A stretch of 64,000 bases of DNA. Origin: Streptomyces sp. FIT100. GTDB lineage: Bacteria; Actinomycetota; Actinomycetes; Streptomycetales; Streptomycetaceae. Shown one piece after another: positions 15,729-23,888 of the stretch. The notes under the pieces are model-generated. The model was not told the DNA's origin. It worked only from the letters and a program-made list of their open reading frames with translations, and made no database searches. Location: contig NZ_CP075715.1 of the NCBI RefSeq assembly GCF_024584805.1, positions 3,406,026-3,470,025 of the forward strand, given 5' to 3'. How positions within the stretch are numbered: the first letter of the stretch is position 1; every line of letters begins with the position of its first letter. The position numbers and the translations under genes were made by a program.

Positions 15729-16580
15729 CTACGCGAAGACCACCGTGCGGCGGCCGTTCAGCAGGATGCGGTGCTCCGCGTGCCACTTCACCGCGCGCGC
15801 GAGCGCCTGGCACTCCACATCGCGCCCGACCGCCACGAGCTGGTCCGGCGTCACCTCGTGCCCCACCCGCTCGACCTCCTGCTCGATGATCGGGCCCTCG
15901 TCGAGGTCGGCCGTCACGTAGTGGGCGGTCGCGCCGATCAGCTTCACCCCGCGCGCGTGCGCCTGGTGGTAGGGCTTGGCACCCTTGAAGCTCGGCAGGA
16001 AGGAGTGGTGGATGTTGATGATCCGGCCGCTCAGCTGCTTGCACAGATCGTCCGACAGCACCTGCATGTAGCGGGCGAGGACGACCAGCTCGACGTTCTC
16101 CTCGCGCACCAGCTCCAGCAGCTCCGCCTCCGCCTGCGGCTTCGCGTCCTTCGTCACCGGGATGTGGCGGAAGGGGATGCCGTACGAGCCGACGAGCTCG
16201 GCGAAGTCGGTGTGGTTGGAGACGACGGCCGCGATGTCGACCGGCAGCGCGCCGATCCTGGAGCGGAAGAGGAGATCGTTCAGGCAGTGGCCGAACTTGC
16301 TGACCATCAGCACCACCCGCATCCGCTCGTCGGCGCGGTGGAGCTGCCAGTCCATCTGGAACGAGTCGCCGACGGCGGCGAAGCTGGCCCGCAGCTTCTC
16401 CACGGTCACGGGAGCCTCGGCCGAGAAGTGCACCCGCATGAAGAACAGACCCGTGTCCCGGTCTCCGAACTGCTGACTGTCCTCGATGTTGCAGCCGGTG
16501 ATGAAGAGGTAGCTGGAGACGGCGTGCACAATGCCCTGCTTGTCCGGGCACGAGAGCGTGAGGACGTACTGGTCGGTCAT
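15729..16580 (-). CDS. purU: Formyltetrahydrofolate deformylase
   Basis: A 283-aa PurU. The N-terminal ACT domain (YVLTLSCPDKQGIVHAVSSY) is followed by a formyltransferase-fold catalytic domain (VLARYMQVLS, NIHHSFLPSFKGAKPYHQAH, GATAHYVTADLDEGPII). The Asn-His-Asp catalytic set is present in those segments. It hydrolyses 10-formyl-THF to THF and formate, balancing one-carbon pools and supplying formate for PurT. Length is normal. The ATG at 16580 directly follows GAGG with no spacer; an upstream in-frame GTG at 16598 exists, so initiation may be leaderless. Converges on the anti-sigma gene with 7 bp between stops. Confidence 0.96.
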   Translation of the reverse strand: MTDQYVLTLSCPDKQGIVHAVSSYLFITGCNIEDSQQFGDRDTGLFFMRVHFSAEAPVTVEKLRASFAAVGDSFQMDWQLHRADERMRVVLMVSKFGHCLNDLLFRSRIGALPVDIAAVVSNHTDFAELVGSYGIPFRHIPVTKDAKPQAEAELLELVREENVELVVLARYMQVLSDDLCKQLSGRIINIHHSFLPSFKGAKPYHQAHARGVKLIGATAHYVTADLDEGPIIEQEVERVGHEVTPDQLVAVGRDVECQALARAVKWHAEHRILLNGRRTVVFA

Positions 16581-16626
16581 CCTCGTAGGGTGCCACACCC
16601 CACGGGGACCGGCGGAGCCGTGTCCG

Positions 16627-17109
16627 TCAGGCGGACCGGGTCAGGATCCGCAGTACTTCCAGCGTCCGCGGCGCCGCGTCCGGGTCCTCCCCGTCGTTCG
16701 CCGCAAGCCGCACATGGGCCTCGCGCGCGGCCCGTACCGCCTCCGGCCAGCCGTGGTGCTCCATGTACGCCGACACCGGGGCGTCCGCGCCGACCTGGTG
16801 CATGATCCGCAGCACCCGCAGCACCGCGACGTCGACGAGAGCCGCCTCGCCCGAGTCCCGGAAGATCGTCCCGACGTACTTCTCGGCGGACCAGCTGTCC
16901 AGCCAGGTGTCCTCGACCAGCCGGTAGACGGCGTCGGTGACATCGCCGTACCCCTCGTGGCCCGCGAGCCAGGTCTCCTGATGGAAGACGGGGTCGGAAA
17001 GCATGTGCAGCGCCGAGCGCACGTTCAGGCGCCAGCGCCACCAGGGCATGTCATTGACAGGCATGCCGCCCATGGTGGAGGAGGGACGGCCGCGGCGGGA
17101 AGAGTTCAT
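16627..17109 (-). CDS. Conserved Streptomyces protein of unknown function
   Basis: A 160-aa soluble protein rich in Trp and Arg near its start (MPWWRWRLNVRSALHML). It is predicted all-helical, with no catalytic motif that I recognise. The ATG at 17109 has GAGGTG seven bases upstream, favouring this start over an internal ATG about 20 codons in. It sits alone, divergent from the lipoprotein gene. An upstream 8-bp direct repeat GTGAGCTC (about 17122-17145) may belong to its promoter. The strong, uniform codon bias supports coding. Confidence 0.88.
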   Translation of the reverse strand: MNSSRRGRPSSTMGGMPVNDMPWWRWRLNVRSALHMLSDPVFHQETWLAGHEGYGDVTDAVYRLVEDTWLDSWSAEKYVGTIFRDSGEAALVDVAVLRVLRIMHQVGADAPVSAYMEHHGWPEAVRAAREAHVRLAANDGEDPDAAPRTLEVLRILTRSA

Positions 17110-17277
17110 TGACGTTCACCTCGTGAGCTCGGTCCTTGTGAGCTCGCAGCTTGCGGAGGTCGATCGTACGTTCCCCACAAACCCGCGTTCTCCAGCCCCC
17201 GTAATTCACCCTCCCGTCACCGTTCGTTGAAGTTCCCACACTCCAGCGTTACCCGCGAAGCGGAAATGTGCGGTGGC

Positions 17278-18576
17278 ATGACCGGATGGCGACGTTCCTC
17301 CTCCCCGCACTCCCTGCACTCCCTGCACTCCCTCAGGACCGCGGCGACCGCCGCCGTGTGCACGGCCACGGTTGCGGCGTCGCTGTCGGGGTGCGGCGTA
17401 CTCCCCGGAACGACGGGCGGCTCCCGGGCACCCGTCACCGTGATGACCTTCGCGCCCGACGAGACCAAGGCGACCAACATGCCGGGCATGCCCGCCATGG
17501 CGCAGGCATTCGCCCGGTACGTCAACTCGCGCGGCGGCATCGACGGGCACCAGCTGCGCGTCCTGACCTGCAACGAGCGCAACACCAGCTCCGGCGCCGC
17601 GGCATGCGCCCGGCGCGCGGTCCGCGAGAACTCGATCGCCGTCGTCGGCTCGTACAGCCAGCACGGCCGGGCCTTCATGGCACCGCTCGAGGCGGCGGGC
17701 ATCCCGTACATAGGCGGCTACGGGATCTCCGACGAGGAGTTCACCAGCTACCTCTCCTACCCCGTCAACGGCGGCCAGGCCGCGCTGCTCGCCGGCAACG
17801 GCCGGCAGCTGGCGGACGGCTGCCGCAAGGTCTCGCTGGTACGGCCGGACACGGTCGCCGGCGACGACCTGCCCGTGCTGCTGAACGCGGGGCTCGCCGA
17901 GGGCAACCGGAAGGCGTCGTCCGACATCAAGGCCGCCGAGGACTCGACCGAGTACTCGGCCAAGGCCGAGGAGGCGCTGGACGACGCGGGCGACGAGAAC
18001 GGCTGTGTGACGGCGGTGCTCGGTGAACGGACCGAGACGTTCTTCGACTCCTTCCGGCGACTGCGGGAGGAGAGCGGCGGCGACGTCCGGGTCTCCTCCG
18101 TCCTCAGCTCCGTCGACCAGCCCCTCATCGACCGCACGGGCGGGGCGAGCGGCCCCTTCGAGGGCGCGCTGATGACCGGCTGGTACCCGAACGCCGGCGA
18201 CGAACGGTGGGGGACGATGCGGAACGTGATCCGGGAGCACGCGTTCGGCGACAACCGGATCGACGCCGCGGACGCCGGTGTGCAGACGACATGGATCGCC
18301 TACACCGTGCTGAAGAAGGTCATCGAGACCCTCGACCGCCCCGAGATCACCTCCGGCGCCGTCACCCACGCCCTCGACACCGGCGTCCGCGTCGACACCG
18401 GCGGCCTGACCCCGTCCCTCCGCTGGCGCTACGCGGACATGCTGGGCACCCAGGACTTCCCGCGCGTGGTCAACCGCGGCGTGACGTTCCAGGTGGTCCG
18501 CGACGGCCGTCTGGTGGCACAGCGCGAGGGCTTCGTGAACGTGACCAGCACGATGCGGAACGCGCAGTCGGTGTAA
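17278..18576 (+). CDS. Lipoprotein, type I periplasmic-binding-protein fold (branched-chain amino-acid ABC-type)
   Basis: About 432 residues. A long basic signal region ends at the lipobox LSGC, so the protein is lipidated and surface-anchored. The rest is a Leu/Ile/Val-binding-protein fold (VTVMTFAPDETKATNMPGM, GIDGHQLRVLTCNER, AVVGSYSQHG, GIPYIGGYGI). No permease or ATPase genes adjoin, so it may be an orphan receptor or serve a distant transporter. A short in-frame repeat (SLHSLHSL) sits in the signal region. The start is uncertain: ATG 17278 fits the signal peptide best, while in-frame starts upstream at 17266 and 17227 lack clear ribosome sites. Confidence 0.88.
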   Translation: MTGWRRSSSPHSLHSLHSLRTAATAAVCTATVAASLSGCGVLPGTTGGSRAPVTVMTFAPDETKATNMPGMPAMAQAFARYVNSRGGIDGHQLRVLTCNERNTSSGAAACARRAVRENSIAVVGSYSQHGRAFMAPLEAAGIPYIGGYGISDEEFTSYLSYPVNGGQAALLAGNGRQLADGCRKVSLVRPDTVAGDDLPVLLNAGLAEGNRKASSDIKAAEDSTEYSAKAEEALDDAGDENGCVTAVLGERTETFFDSFRRLREESGGDVRVSSVLSSVDQPLIDRTGGASGPFEGALMTGWYPNAGDERWGTMRNVIREHAFGDNRIDAADAGVQTTWIAYTVLKKVIETLDRPEITSGAVTHALDTGVRVDTGGLTPSLRWRYADMLGTQDFPRVVNRGVTFQVVRDGRLVAQREGFVNVTSTMRNAQSV

Positions 18577-18639
18577 CGCCCCCGGCGGGGGGTGCGGTTG
18601 GCCGTGCGGTGTTGCCGCGTGTTGGGTTGGTGCCCGGTG

Positions 18640-18669
18640 TTTTTGTCCTCAAGCGCCGGACGGGCTGGG
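18640..18669. repeat. REP-like dispersed element
   Basis: TTTTTGTCCTCAAGCGCCGGA, cut here after 20 bases as TTTTTGTCCTCAAGCGCCGG and continuing ACGGGCTGGG, resembles the GTCCTCAA-CGCCGGACGGGCTG element that I recall as scattered through Streptomyces intergenic regions. Only one copy is present in this window, so the repeat status rests on memory. Confidence 0.5.
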
Positions 18670-18751
18670 TGTGTTGGGGTTGCCCGGTGGCGGGTGGTTG
18701 CCGTCCGGGTGGCGCTGCGGGGCTCGTGTCCGGGACGGCATGCTGTGCTTT

Positions 18752-18770
18752 TCCGGGGGACACCCCCGGA
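18752..18770. terminator. Hairpin TCCGGGGG-ACA-CCCCCGGA
   Basis: A perfect 8-bp stem with a 3-base loop, about 175 bp after the lipoprotein stop. It could terminate that transcript; there is no T-run, as is usual in high-GC actinobacteria. It may also be part of a dispersed repeat. Confidence 0.45.
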
Positions 18771-19036
18771 CCCCCGTACGGCACGCCGCCCGGGGTTGTG
18801 CAGGTGCCGTGCGTGTTGCGTGCCACAAATCACGCTTGAGTGTCCCGAACCCGACCCCTCCGCGCCCCCCGGACCAGGTCACCGGCCGTAGCCGACCCCG
18901 GTGGTCGGGTTTGTGGGCAGGCGTTCCGCAGGGGGCCCCAGGACGAAGTCCTAGGGGAAGGAACAGGTGGGCACAAACCACCCACCGGCCCGCAGGCCGG
19001 ACGCCCCGCGCAAGGGGCCGGTGGGGCCGGGCCCCG

Positions 19037-20491
19037 TCAGAGCTGGGTGGCGCCGCGCTTCAGGAGGCCGTAGTCGGCCGCGATCGCGTTCCAGAGGGTC
19101 GACGCCTCACGCTTCGCCGTCGTCGCGTCGCCGCTCGCCCGGTTCCCCTGGGCCGTCTTGTTGGTCTGGCGGGCCGTGCCACCGGGGCAGCCCTTCTTGC
19201 CCTTGGTCTGGACGGCCCACTCCGCGTAGTAATCGTCTGCCGAGGCGGACGCCTTCCAGGCCCGGTTCAGCGCGTCGGTGAGCGCCGCGTGGTCCGGGAG
19301 CTCGTCGACGCTCAGGCCCGCCAGGCGGGTCACGAGGCCGCGGCGCTGCTCGGCGGCGTCGCGCAGGTCCGCCGCGGCCTGGTCCAGGTTCTTGCAGCTC
19401 TTGATCGACTCGACGGAGCGGATCACCGCGGCGCGGCTGTCGTTGCTGTCGGCGAGCAGCTTGTCGAGCGCCTCGGCCTGCGCCTTCGCCGGGTCGGCGG
19501 CGCCGTCGCCCGACGTGTCCGGTGCCGGCGAGTCCGCGGCGGCGACGGCCTGGTCGCCGGCCGGGGCTTTCTCGTCGTCGCCGCCGAACATCAGCGCGCT
19601 CGCGCCGAGTCCGAGCACGGCGCACCCGACCACGACCGCGACGATCAGCGGCATCCGCGAGGAGCGCCGCTCGGGCGTGTACGACTGCTGCGGCTGCACC
19701 GCCGACGGAGTGGACGGCGTGTACGACTGCTGCGGCTGCACCGCCGACGGAGCGGACGGCGTGTACGCGGCGGACGGCGCCGGCGGCACGGGCGGCAGGT
19801 ACTGCGTGGACGCCGCGGCGGCCTCCGGCGCACCGCCGGCGTCGCTGCGGAAGAGGTTGTCGAACTCCGCGGGCGGCTGCCGGTCGCCCGGCGCGCCGGG
19901 CCGGATCCCGTACGGAGACCCGGGCGGCACCGGCGGAAGGTACTGGGTGGCCTCGGCGTCGCCGCCGGCGGGCGGCGCCGCGGCCGCGGGCCGCATCCCG
20001 AGGAACTGGGTCGACTCGGCGGGGTTCTCCGGCGGCAGCGCCCCGGGACCGCCGTGCGGAACGGGCGCGATGTACTGCGTGGCGTCGGCGTCGCCCGGCG
20101 CCGCCGGGTGGGCCTGCACCGGCACCGGGTGGGCCTGCACCGGCGGCAGCGGCTGCGCGGCGGGCGGCTGCTGCCCGTACTGGGCGTACTGGCCGGGCAG
20201 TTGGGCCGTCGCCCCGCCGTCGTACGGCGGCAGCGGCTGGGCGTACGGCGAGTGCTGCCCCGGGTCCGGAAGCGGCTGGGACTGCGGCATCGGCTGCTGG
20301 GGCAGCTGCTGCTGCGCGCCCTGCTCGGGCCCCCAGGGCGCACCCCAGGGCGCCCCGCCCGCCGGAGCGACCTGCTCCTCGCTCACTCCGGGTATCCAGG
20401 GCCCACTGCCGTCCGCGGGCAGCACGACACCTTCGTGGGCGGGCCGCGCCGCCGGAAGCCGCGTCTCGTCACCCTGTCCGCTGTGCGTCAC
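19037..20491 (-). CDS. Single-pass membrane protein with TQY-type repeats in a Pro/Gln-rich cytoplasmic region
   Basis: A 484-aa protein. Residues 1-270 are Pro/Gln/Ala-rich and carry four [AS]TQ[YF] motifs (ADATQYIAPVP, AESTQFLGM, EATQYLPPVPP, ASTQYLPPVPP). One transmembrane helix follows (IVAVVVGCAVLGLGASALMF, about 285-304), then an extracellular domain of about 180 residues with two Cys. TQY-type repeats are typical FHA-binding sites phosphorylated by Ser/Thr kinases in actinobacteria, so it may recruit FHA proteins to the membrane (inference). GTG at 20491 has AGGAG five bases upstream. Tandem QPQQSYTPS-type repeats lie near the membrane. Confidence 0.9.
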   Translation of the reverse strand: MTHSGQGDETRLPAARPAHEGVVLPADGSGPWIPGVSEEQVAPAGGAPWGAPWGPEQGAQQQLPQQPMPQSQPLPDPGQHSPYAQPLPPYDGGATAQLPGQYAQYGQQPPAAQPLPPVQAHPVPVQAHPAAPGDADATQYIAPVPHGGPGALPPENPAESTQFLGMRPAAAAPPAGGDAEATQYLPPVPPGSPYGIRPGAPGDRQPPAEFDNLFRSDAGGAPEAAAASTQYLPPVPPAPSAAYTPSAPSAVQPQQSYTPSTPSAVQPQQSYTPERRSSRMPLIVAVVVGCAVLGLGASALMFGGDDEKAPAGDQAVAAADSPAPDTSGDGAADPAKAQAEALDKLLADSNDSRAAVIRSVESIKSCKNLDQAAADLRDAAEQRRGLVTRLAGLSVDELPDHAALTDALNRAWKASASADDYYAEWAVQTKGKKGCPGGTARQTNKTAQGNRASGDATTAKREASTLWNAIAADYGLLKRGATQL

Positions 20492-20603
20492 CGGGACTCC
20501 TACACGTAAACCTACGGAATCGTCGGTTCACGCTACCGGGTGTACGAACGCCTCCGCACACCCTGTGGCCCCCGTAACACGAACGCGGCCCGGAACGCTG
20601 TTC

Positions 20604-21989
20604 CTACGCCGCCGCCTGGACCTCCACGCGAGCGCTGAACTCCCGGACCGCGGGCTCCGCCGCGTACGGCTCCAGCCGCTGCTGGAGGTCCTCCAGATAC
20701 TCCGCGCCACGGCTCGACCGGAGCGTCCCCAGCAGCTCGACCGCCCGGGTGCCCGTGTGGCAGGCCGCCTCCACCTCGCGCTGCTGGACCTGGGCCGTCG
20801 CCAGCAGCACCAGACCGATCGCGCGGCGGCGCGCCCGGGACTCCGGGTGGCCGTCGAGCGAGTCGGCGGCGCACCGGGCCGCCGCCTCTGACTCGCCCAG
20901 GTCGCGGTGGCAGTGCGCGAGCTCGTCGGCGAGATACGCCTGGTCGAAATGGGCGATCCAGGAGGGATCGTCCCCGGAGTCCGGGTCGGCCCGGTCCAGC
21001 GCCGCCAGCGCCTTCCCGGCGACCTCGTGGCAGGCCCGTGCGTCGCCCAGCAGCGCATGGCCGCGCGCCTCGGCCGCGTGGAACATGGCCTGCGCCCGCG
21101 GCGTCACCCGCCCCCGCGCGCCCTCCTGCGCCGCCCGTGCCAGCTGCGCGATCTCCCGGGGGTTGCCGAGCTGCGCCGCGAGGTGGCTCATGGAGGCGGC
21201 CAGCACATAGCCCCCGTACGCCCGGTCGTCGGCCGCCTGCGCGAGGCGCAGCGCCTGGATGTAGTAGCGCTGGGCGAGTCCCGGCTGGCCGGTGTCCACC
21301 GCCATGTACCCCGCGAGCTCCGTGAGCCGGGCGACCGCCGCGAAGAGTTCACGGCCCACCGGTTCCCGGTACGAGCCCGAAAGCAGCCCGGACACCACGC
21401 TGTTGAGGTAGTGGACGACGACGGGCCGCACATGCCCGGATCCGAAGCGGTGGTCCAGCGCCTTGAGCGCCTCCGTCATCGCCCGGACCGCCTCGACGTC
21501 CGACGCCCCGACGCGCGCCCCGGCGGTCCGCTCCACCTGTGTGTCCGCCGCCGTGATCAGCCAGTCGCGGCTGGGCTCGACGAGCGCGGAGGCCGCGACC
21601 GTCGAGCCGGACAGGAAGTCGCGCCGGCCCACGTCGCTGCGCCACAGCTCGCAGACCTGCTCGATCGCCCCGAGCACGGTCGGCGCGAACTGGAGCCCGA
21701 CGCCCGTCGCCAGGTTCTTCCCGTTGGCCATGCCGATCTCGTCGACCGTGACGGTGCGCCCCAACTTGCGGCCCAGCGCCTCGGCGATGATCCCCGGCGC
21801 CCGCCCGCGCGGCTGCTGGCCACGCAGCCACCGCGCCACGGACGTCTTGTCGTAGCGCAGATCGAGCCCGCGCTCCGCGCCGACCATGTTGACCCTGCGG
21901 GCCAGTCCGGCGTTGGAACACGCCGCTTCCTGGATGAGCGCCTGCAGCCGTTCGTTCGGCTGGCGGGCGACGAGTGGCCTCGCTGCCAT
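20604..21989 (-). CDS. Transcriptional regulator with TPR-like repeats (NsdA-like)
   Basis: A 461-aa protein. The N-terminal 60 residues form a helix-turn-helix-like region (GLARRVNMVGAERGLDLRYD, TSVARWLRGQQPRGR). The rest is a helical repeat array resembling TPRs (GQPGLAQRYYIQALRLAQAA, FDQAYLADELAHCHRDLGES, AIGLVLLATAQVQQREVEAA). It resembles the NsdA family of negative regulators of differentiation and antibiotic production in Streptomyces; that link is from memory and no symbol is assigned. ATG 21989 is preferred over 22004 because AGGGGG is five to six bases upstream. Divergent from the prim-pol gene. Confidence 0.9.
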   Translation of the reverse strand: MAARPLVARQPNERLQALIQEAACSNAGLARRVNMVGAERGLDLRYDKTSVARWLRGQQPRGRAPGIIAEALGRKLGRTVTVDEIGMANGKNLATGVGLQFAPTVLGAIEQVCELWRSDVGRRDFLSGSTVAASALVEPSRDWLITAADTQVERTAGARVGASDVEAVRAMTEALKALDHRFGSGHVRPVVVHYLNSVVSGLLSGSYREPVGRELFAAVARLTELAGYMAVDTGQPGLAQRYYIQALRLAQAADDRAYGGYVLAASMSHLAAQLGNPREIAQLARAAQEGARGRVTPRAQAMFHAAEARGHALLGDARACHEVAGKALAALDRADPDSGDDPSWIAHFDQAYLADELAHCHRDLGESEAAARCAADSLDGHPESRARRRAIGLVLLATAQVQQREVEAACHTGTRAVELLGTLRSSRGAEYLEDLQQRLEPYAAEPAVREFSARVEVQAAA

Positions 21990-22104
21990 GGATACCCCCT
22001 GCACCGGTCCCCACTGTTCGTGATCTTCCCTCGATCACTTCCCGGCGGTTGTCCGGAGAATGCCGATGAGCTCGGACGATTACGGGTGAATGCCGCTTCC
22101 CCGC

Positions 22105-22166
22105 TGGACGGGTGGGTCCGTACCCCCGTCGTCCGCCCGAAGGGCGGGCTCGGACCCACTCGTCCA
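22105..22166. repeat. Large nested inverted repeat
   Basis: A 16-bp left arm (22105-22120, TGGACGGGTGGGTCCG) pairs with 22151-22166 with one mismatch. Inside is a second perfect hairpin CCGCCC-GAA-GGGCGG (22133-22147). The 62-bp structure lies between divergent gene starts (21989 and 22305), so it is not an ordinary terminator. It may be a leader structure or a repressor site. Confidence 0.8.
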
Positions 22167-22304
22167 GGGCTACCCTCCTGTCGCGCCGCCTCCGCACGCG
22201 CGCCCCCACCCGTGCACCCGTGCGCCCCGTTTGCAGGAACGATGGACCGCGCTCCGGCTCGTGCGCGCCCGTAACCCGTACTGGCGACGGGAGTTGAGCT
22301 CATC

Positions 22305-23006
22305 GTGGACGAGACCATGGAAGACGCCATCGAAGAGGCCACCGGCCTCCCGGAGTCCGTGCAGATCCCCCGGCAGCGCGGCGAGCAGCTGCTGGACAGC
22401 GCCGCGCGCTATGCGGAGGAGCGCCACTGGGACGTGTTCCCGGGCACCTGGCTGGAGGTCGTCGACCGCGTCGAGCGGTGCTCCTGCGGTGCGCCCGCGT
22501 GCGTGGCGCCGGGGGCGCACGCGGCCCGACCCGACTGGGCGAACCAGGCGACCGGCAGCGCCGCCGGCGCGCGCCGTATGTGGGCGAAGCAGCCGAAGGC
22601 GTCGATCCTGCTGCCCACGGGGCGGACCTTCGACGCGCTGGAGGTGCCCGAGTCCGCCGGATGTCTCGCGCTGGCCCGGATGGAGCGGATGGATCTCACC
22701 CTCGGCCCGGTGACCTGCACCCCGGACCGGCGGATGCTGTTCTTCGTGCTGCCGGGCGCGGCGCTGAAGGTCCCCGGTCTGGTGCGGAAGTTGGGCTGGT
22801 CGACCAGCTCGGTCGATCTGGTGGCGCGGGGCGACGGCCAGTACGTCGCGGCGCCGCCGACGCGCGTCGGCGGCCAGGGCGCGGTGCAGTGGGTGCGCAG
22901 GCCGACCGCGGCCAATCGCTGGCTGCCGGACGCGGAGGAGCTCATCAGCCCGCTCGCGTACGCCTGCGGGCGGGAGGCGGCCGCCCAGCGGGCACGCCGA
23001 TCGTAG
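22305..23006 (+). CDS. Bifunctional primase/polymerase N-terminal-domain protein
   Basis: A 233-aa protein related to the prim-pol N-terminal domain of phage and plasmid replication proteins. It has a LLDSAARYAEERHWDVFPG start, CSCGAPACVAPG (Cys/His-rich loop), and PDWANQATGSAAGARRMW. The usual catalytic acidic pair is not clear, so it may be regulatory or divergent. Stand-alone copies of this protein are common in Streptomyces chromosomes. GTG at 22305 is 11 bases after GGGAG. Two ABC-transporter genes follow on the same strand, but the 45-bp gap suggests only possible co-transcription. Confidence 0.85.
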   Translation: MDETMEDAIEEATGLPESVQIPRQRGEQLLDSAARYAEERHWDVFPGTWLEVVDRVERCSCGAPACVAPGAHAARPDWANQATGSAAGARRMWAKQPKASILLPTGRTFDALEVPESAGCLALARMERMDLTLGPVTCTPDRRMLFFVLPGAALKVPGLVRKLGWSTSSVDLVARGDGQYVAAPPTRVGGQGAVQWVRRPTAANRWLPDAEELISPLAYACGREAAAQRARRS

Positions 23007-23051
23007 TGTTGCTCCCGTACAAACACGGGGACGACGGAAGGCGGCAGCACC

Positions 23052-23888
23052 ATGCCGGACCAGACATCGGTTCACAGCGGCACAGACGGCCGAGGGGCGG
23101 GCGGCGCACCGGAGTCGGCGCCGCCCGCCGTCCGCGTCGAGGGGCTGTGGAAGCGGTTCGGTGAGCAGATCGCGGTCGCGGGCATCGATCTGACCCTTCC
23201 GGCGGGCCGGTTCATCGGCCTGGTCGGGCCGAACGGCGCCGGAAAGACGACGACGCTGTCGATGGTGACCGGGCTGCTCCGCCCGGACCAGGGGCGCGTC
23301 GAGGTCGCCGGTCACGACGTATGGCGGGACCCGGTCGAGGTCAAGGCCCTGATCGGCGTACTGCCCGAGGGGCTGCGGCTCTTCGAGCGGCTGTCGGGGC
23401 GCGAACTGCTCGCCTACACGGGCCGGCTGCGGGGGCTGCCGGGCGACGAGGTCGACAAGCGCGCCGCGCAGCTGCTCGACGTACTGGACCTGGCGGGGGC
23501 GCAGCACAAACTGGTCGTCGACTACTCGACCGGTATGCGCAAGAAGATCGGCCTGGCGGCGGCGCTGCTGCACAACCCCCGGGTGCTGTTCCTCGACGAA
23601 CCGTTCGAGGGCGTCGACCCGGTCTCGGCACAGACGATCCGCGGCGTCCTCGAGCGGTACACCGCGTCCGGTGCGACGGTCGTCTTCTCCAGCCATGTGA
23701 TGGAGCTGGTGGAGTCGCTGTGCGACTGGGTGGCGGTGATGGCGGCGGGCCGGATCCGGGCGCAGGGCACGCTGGAGGAGGTGCGCGGTTCGGCGCCGTC
23801 GCTCCAGAGCGCGTTCCTGGAGCTGGTCGGGGCGAATGGCCGTGACGCGGGCGAGTCGCTGGACTGGCTGGGCGGCGGTGCGCGATGA
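23052..23888 (+). CDS. ABC transporter ATP-binding protein
   Basis: A 278-aa ABC ATPase. Walker A is GPNGAGKTTT (about residue 60), the signature YSTGMRKKIGL (about 157), Walker B VLFLDEPFEGVD (about 178), with the H-loop FSSHVMEL following. It powers the ABC-2 type membrane protein encoded next, which overlaps it by 4 bp. Signature and partner resemble exporters rather than importers. The N-terminal 27 residues are Gly/Ser-rich and disordered. Substrate unknown. Confidence 0.95.
   Translation: MPDQTSVHSGTDGRGAGGAPESAPPAVRVEGLWKRFGEQIAVAGIDLTLPAGRFIGLVGPNGAGKTTTLSMVTGLLRPDQGRVEVAGHDVWRDPVEVKALIGVLPEGLRLFERLSGRELLAYTGRLRGLPGDEVDKRAAQLLDVLDLAGAQHKLVVDYSTGMRKKIGLAAALLHNPRVLFLDEPFEGVDPVSAQTIRGVLERYTASGATVVFSSHVMELVESLCDWVAVMAAGRIRAQGTLEEVRGSAPSLQSAFLELVGANGRDAGESLDWLGGGAR

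Larger units (their letters stand above)
18577..19036. other. Intergenic region with dispersed repeats and hairpins
   Basis: A 460-bp gene-free stretch between the lipoprotein (plus) and TQY-repeat protein (minus) genes, which converge here. It contains a REP-like element at 18640, a hairpin at 18752, and near 18938-18960 an imperfect inverted repeat (CCCCAGGAC...GTCCTAGGGG) that can serve as terminator for the minus-strand gene. No frame has a ribosome site plus domain support. Confidence 0.6.
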
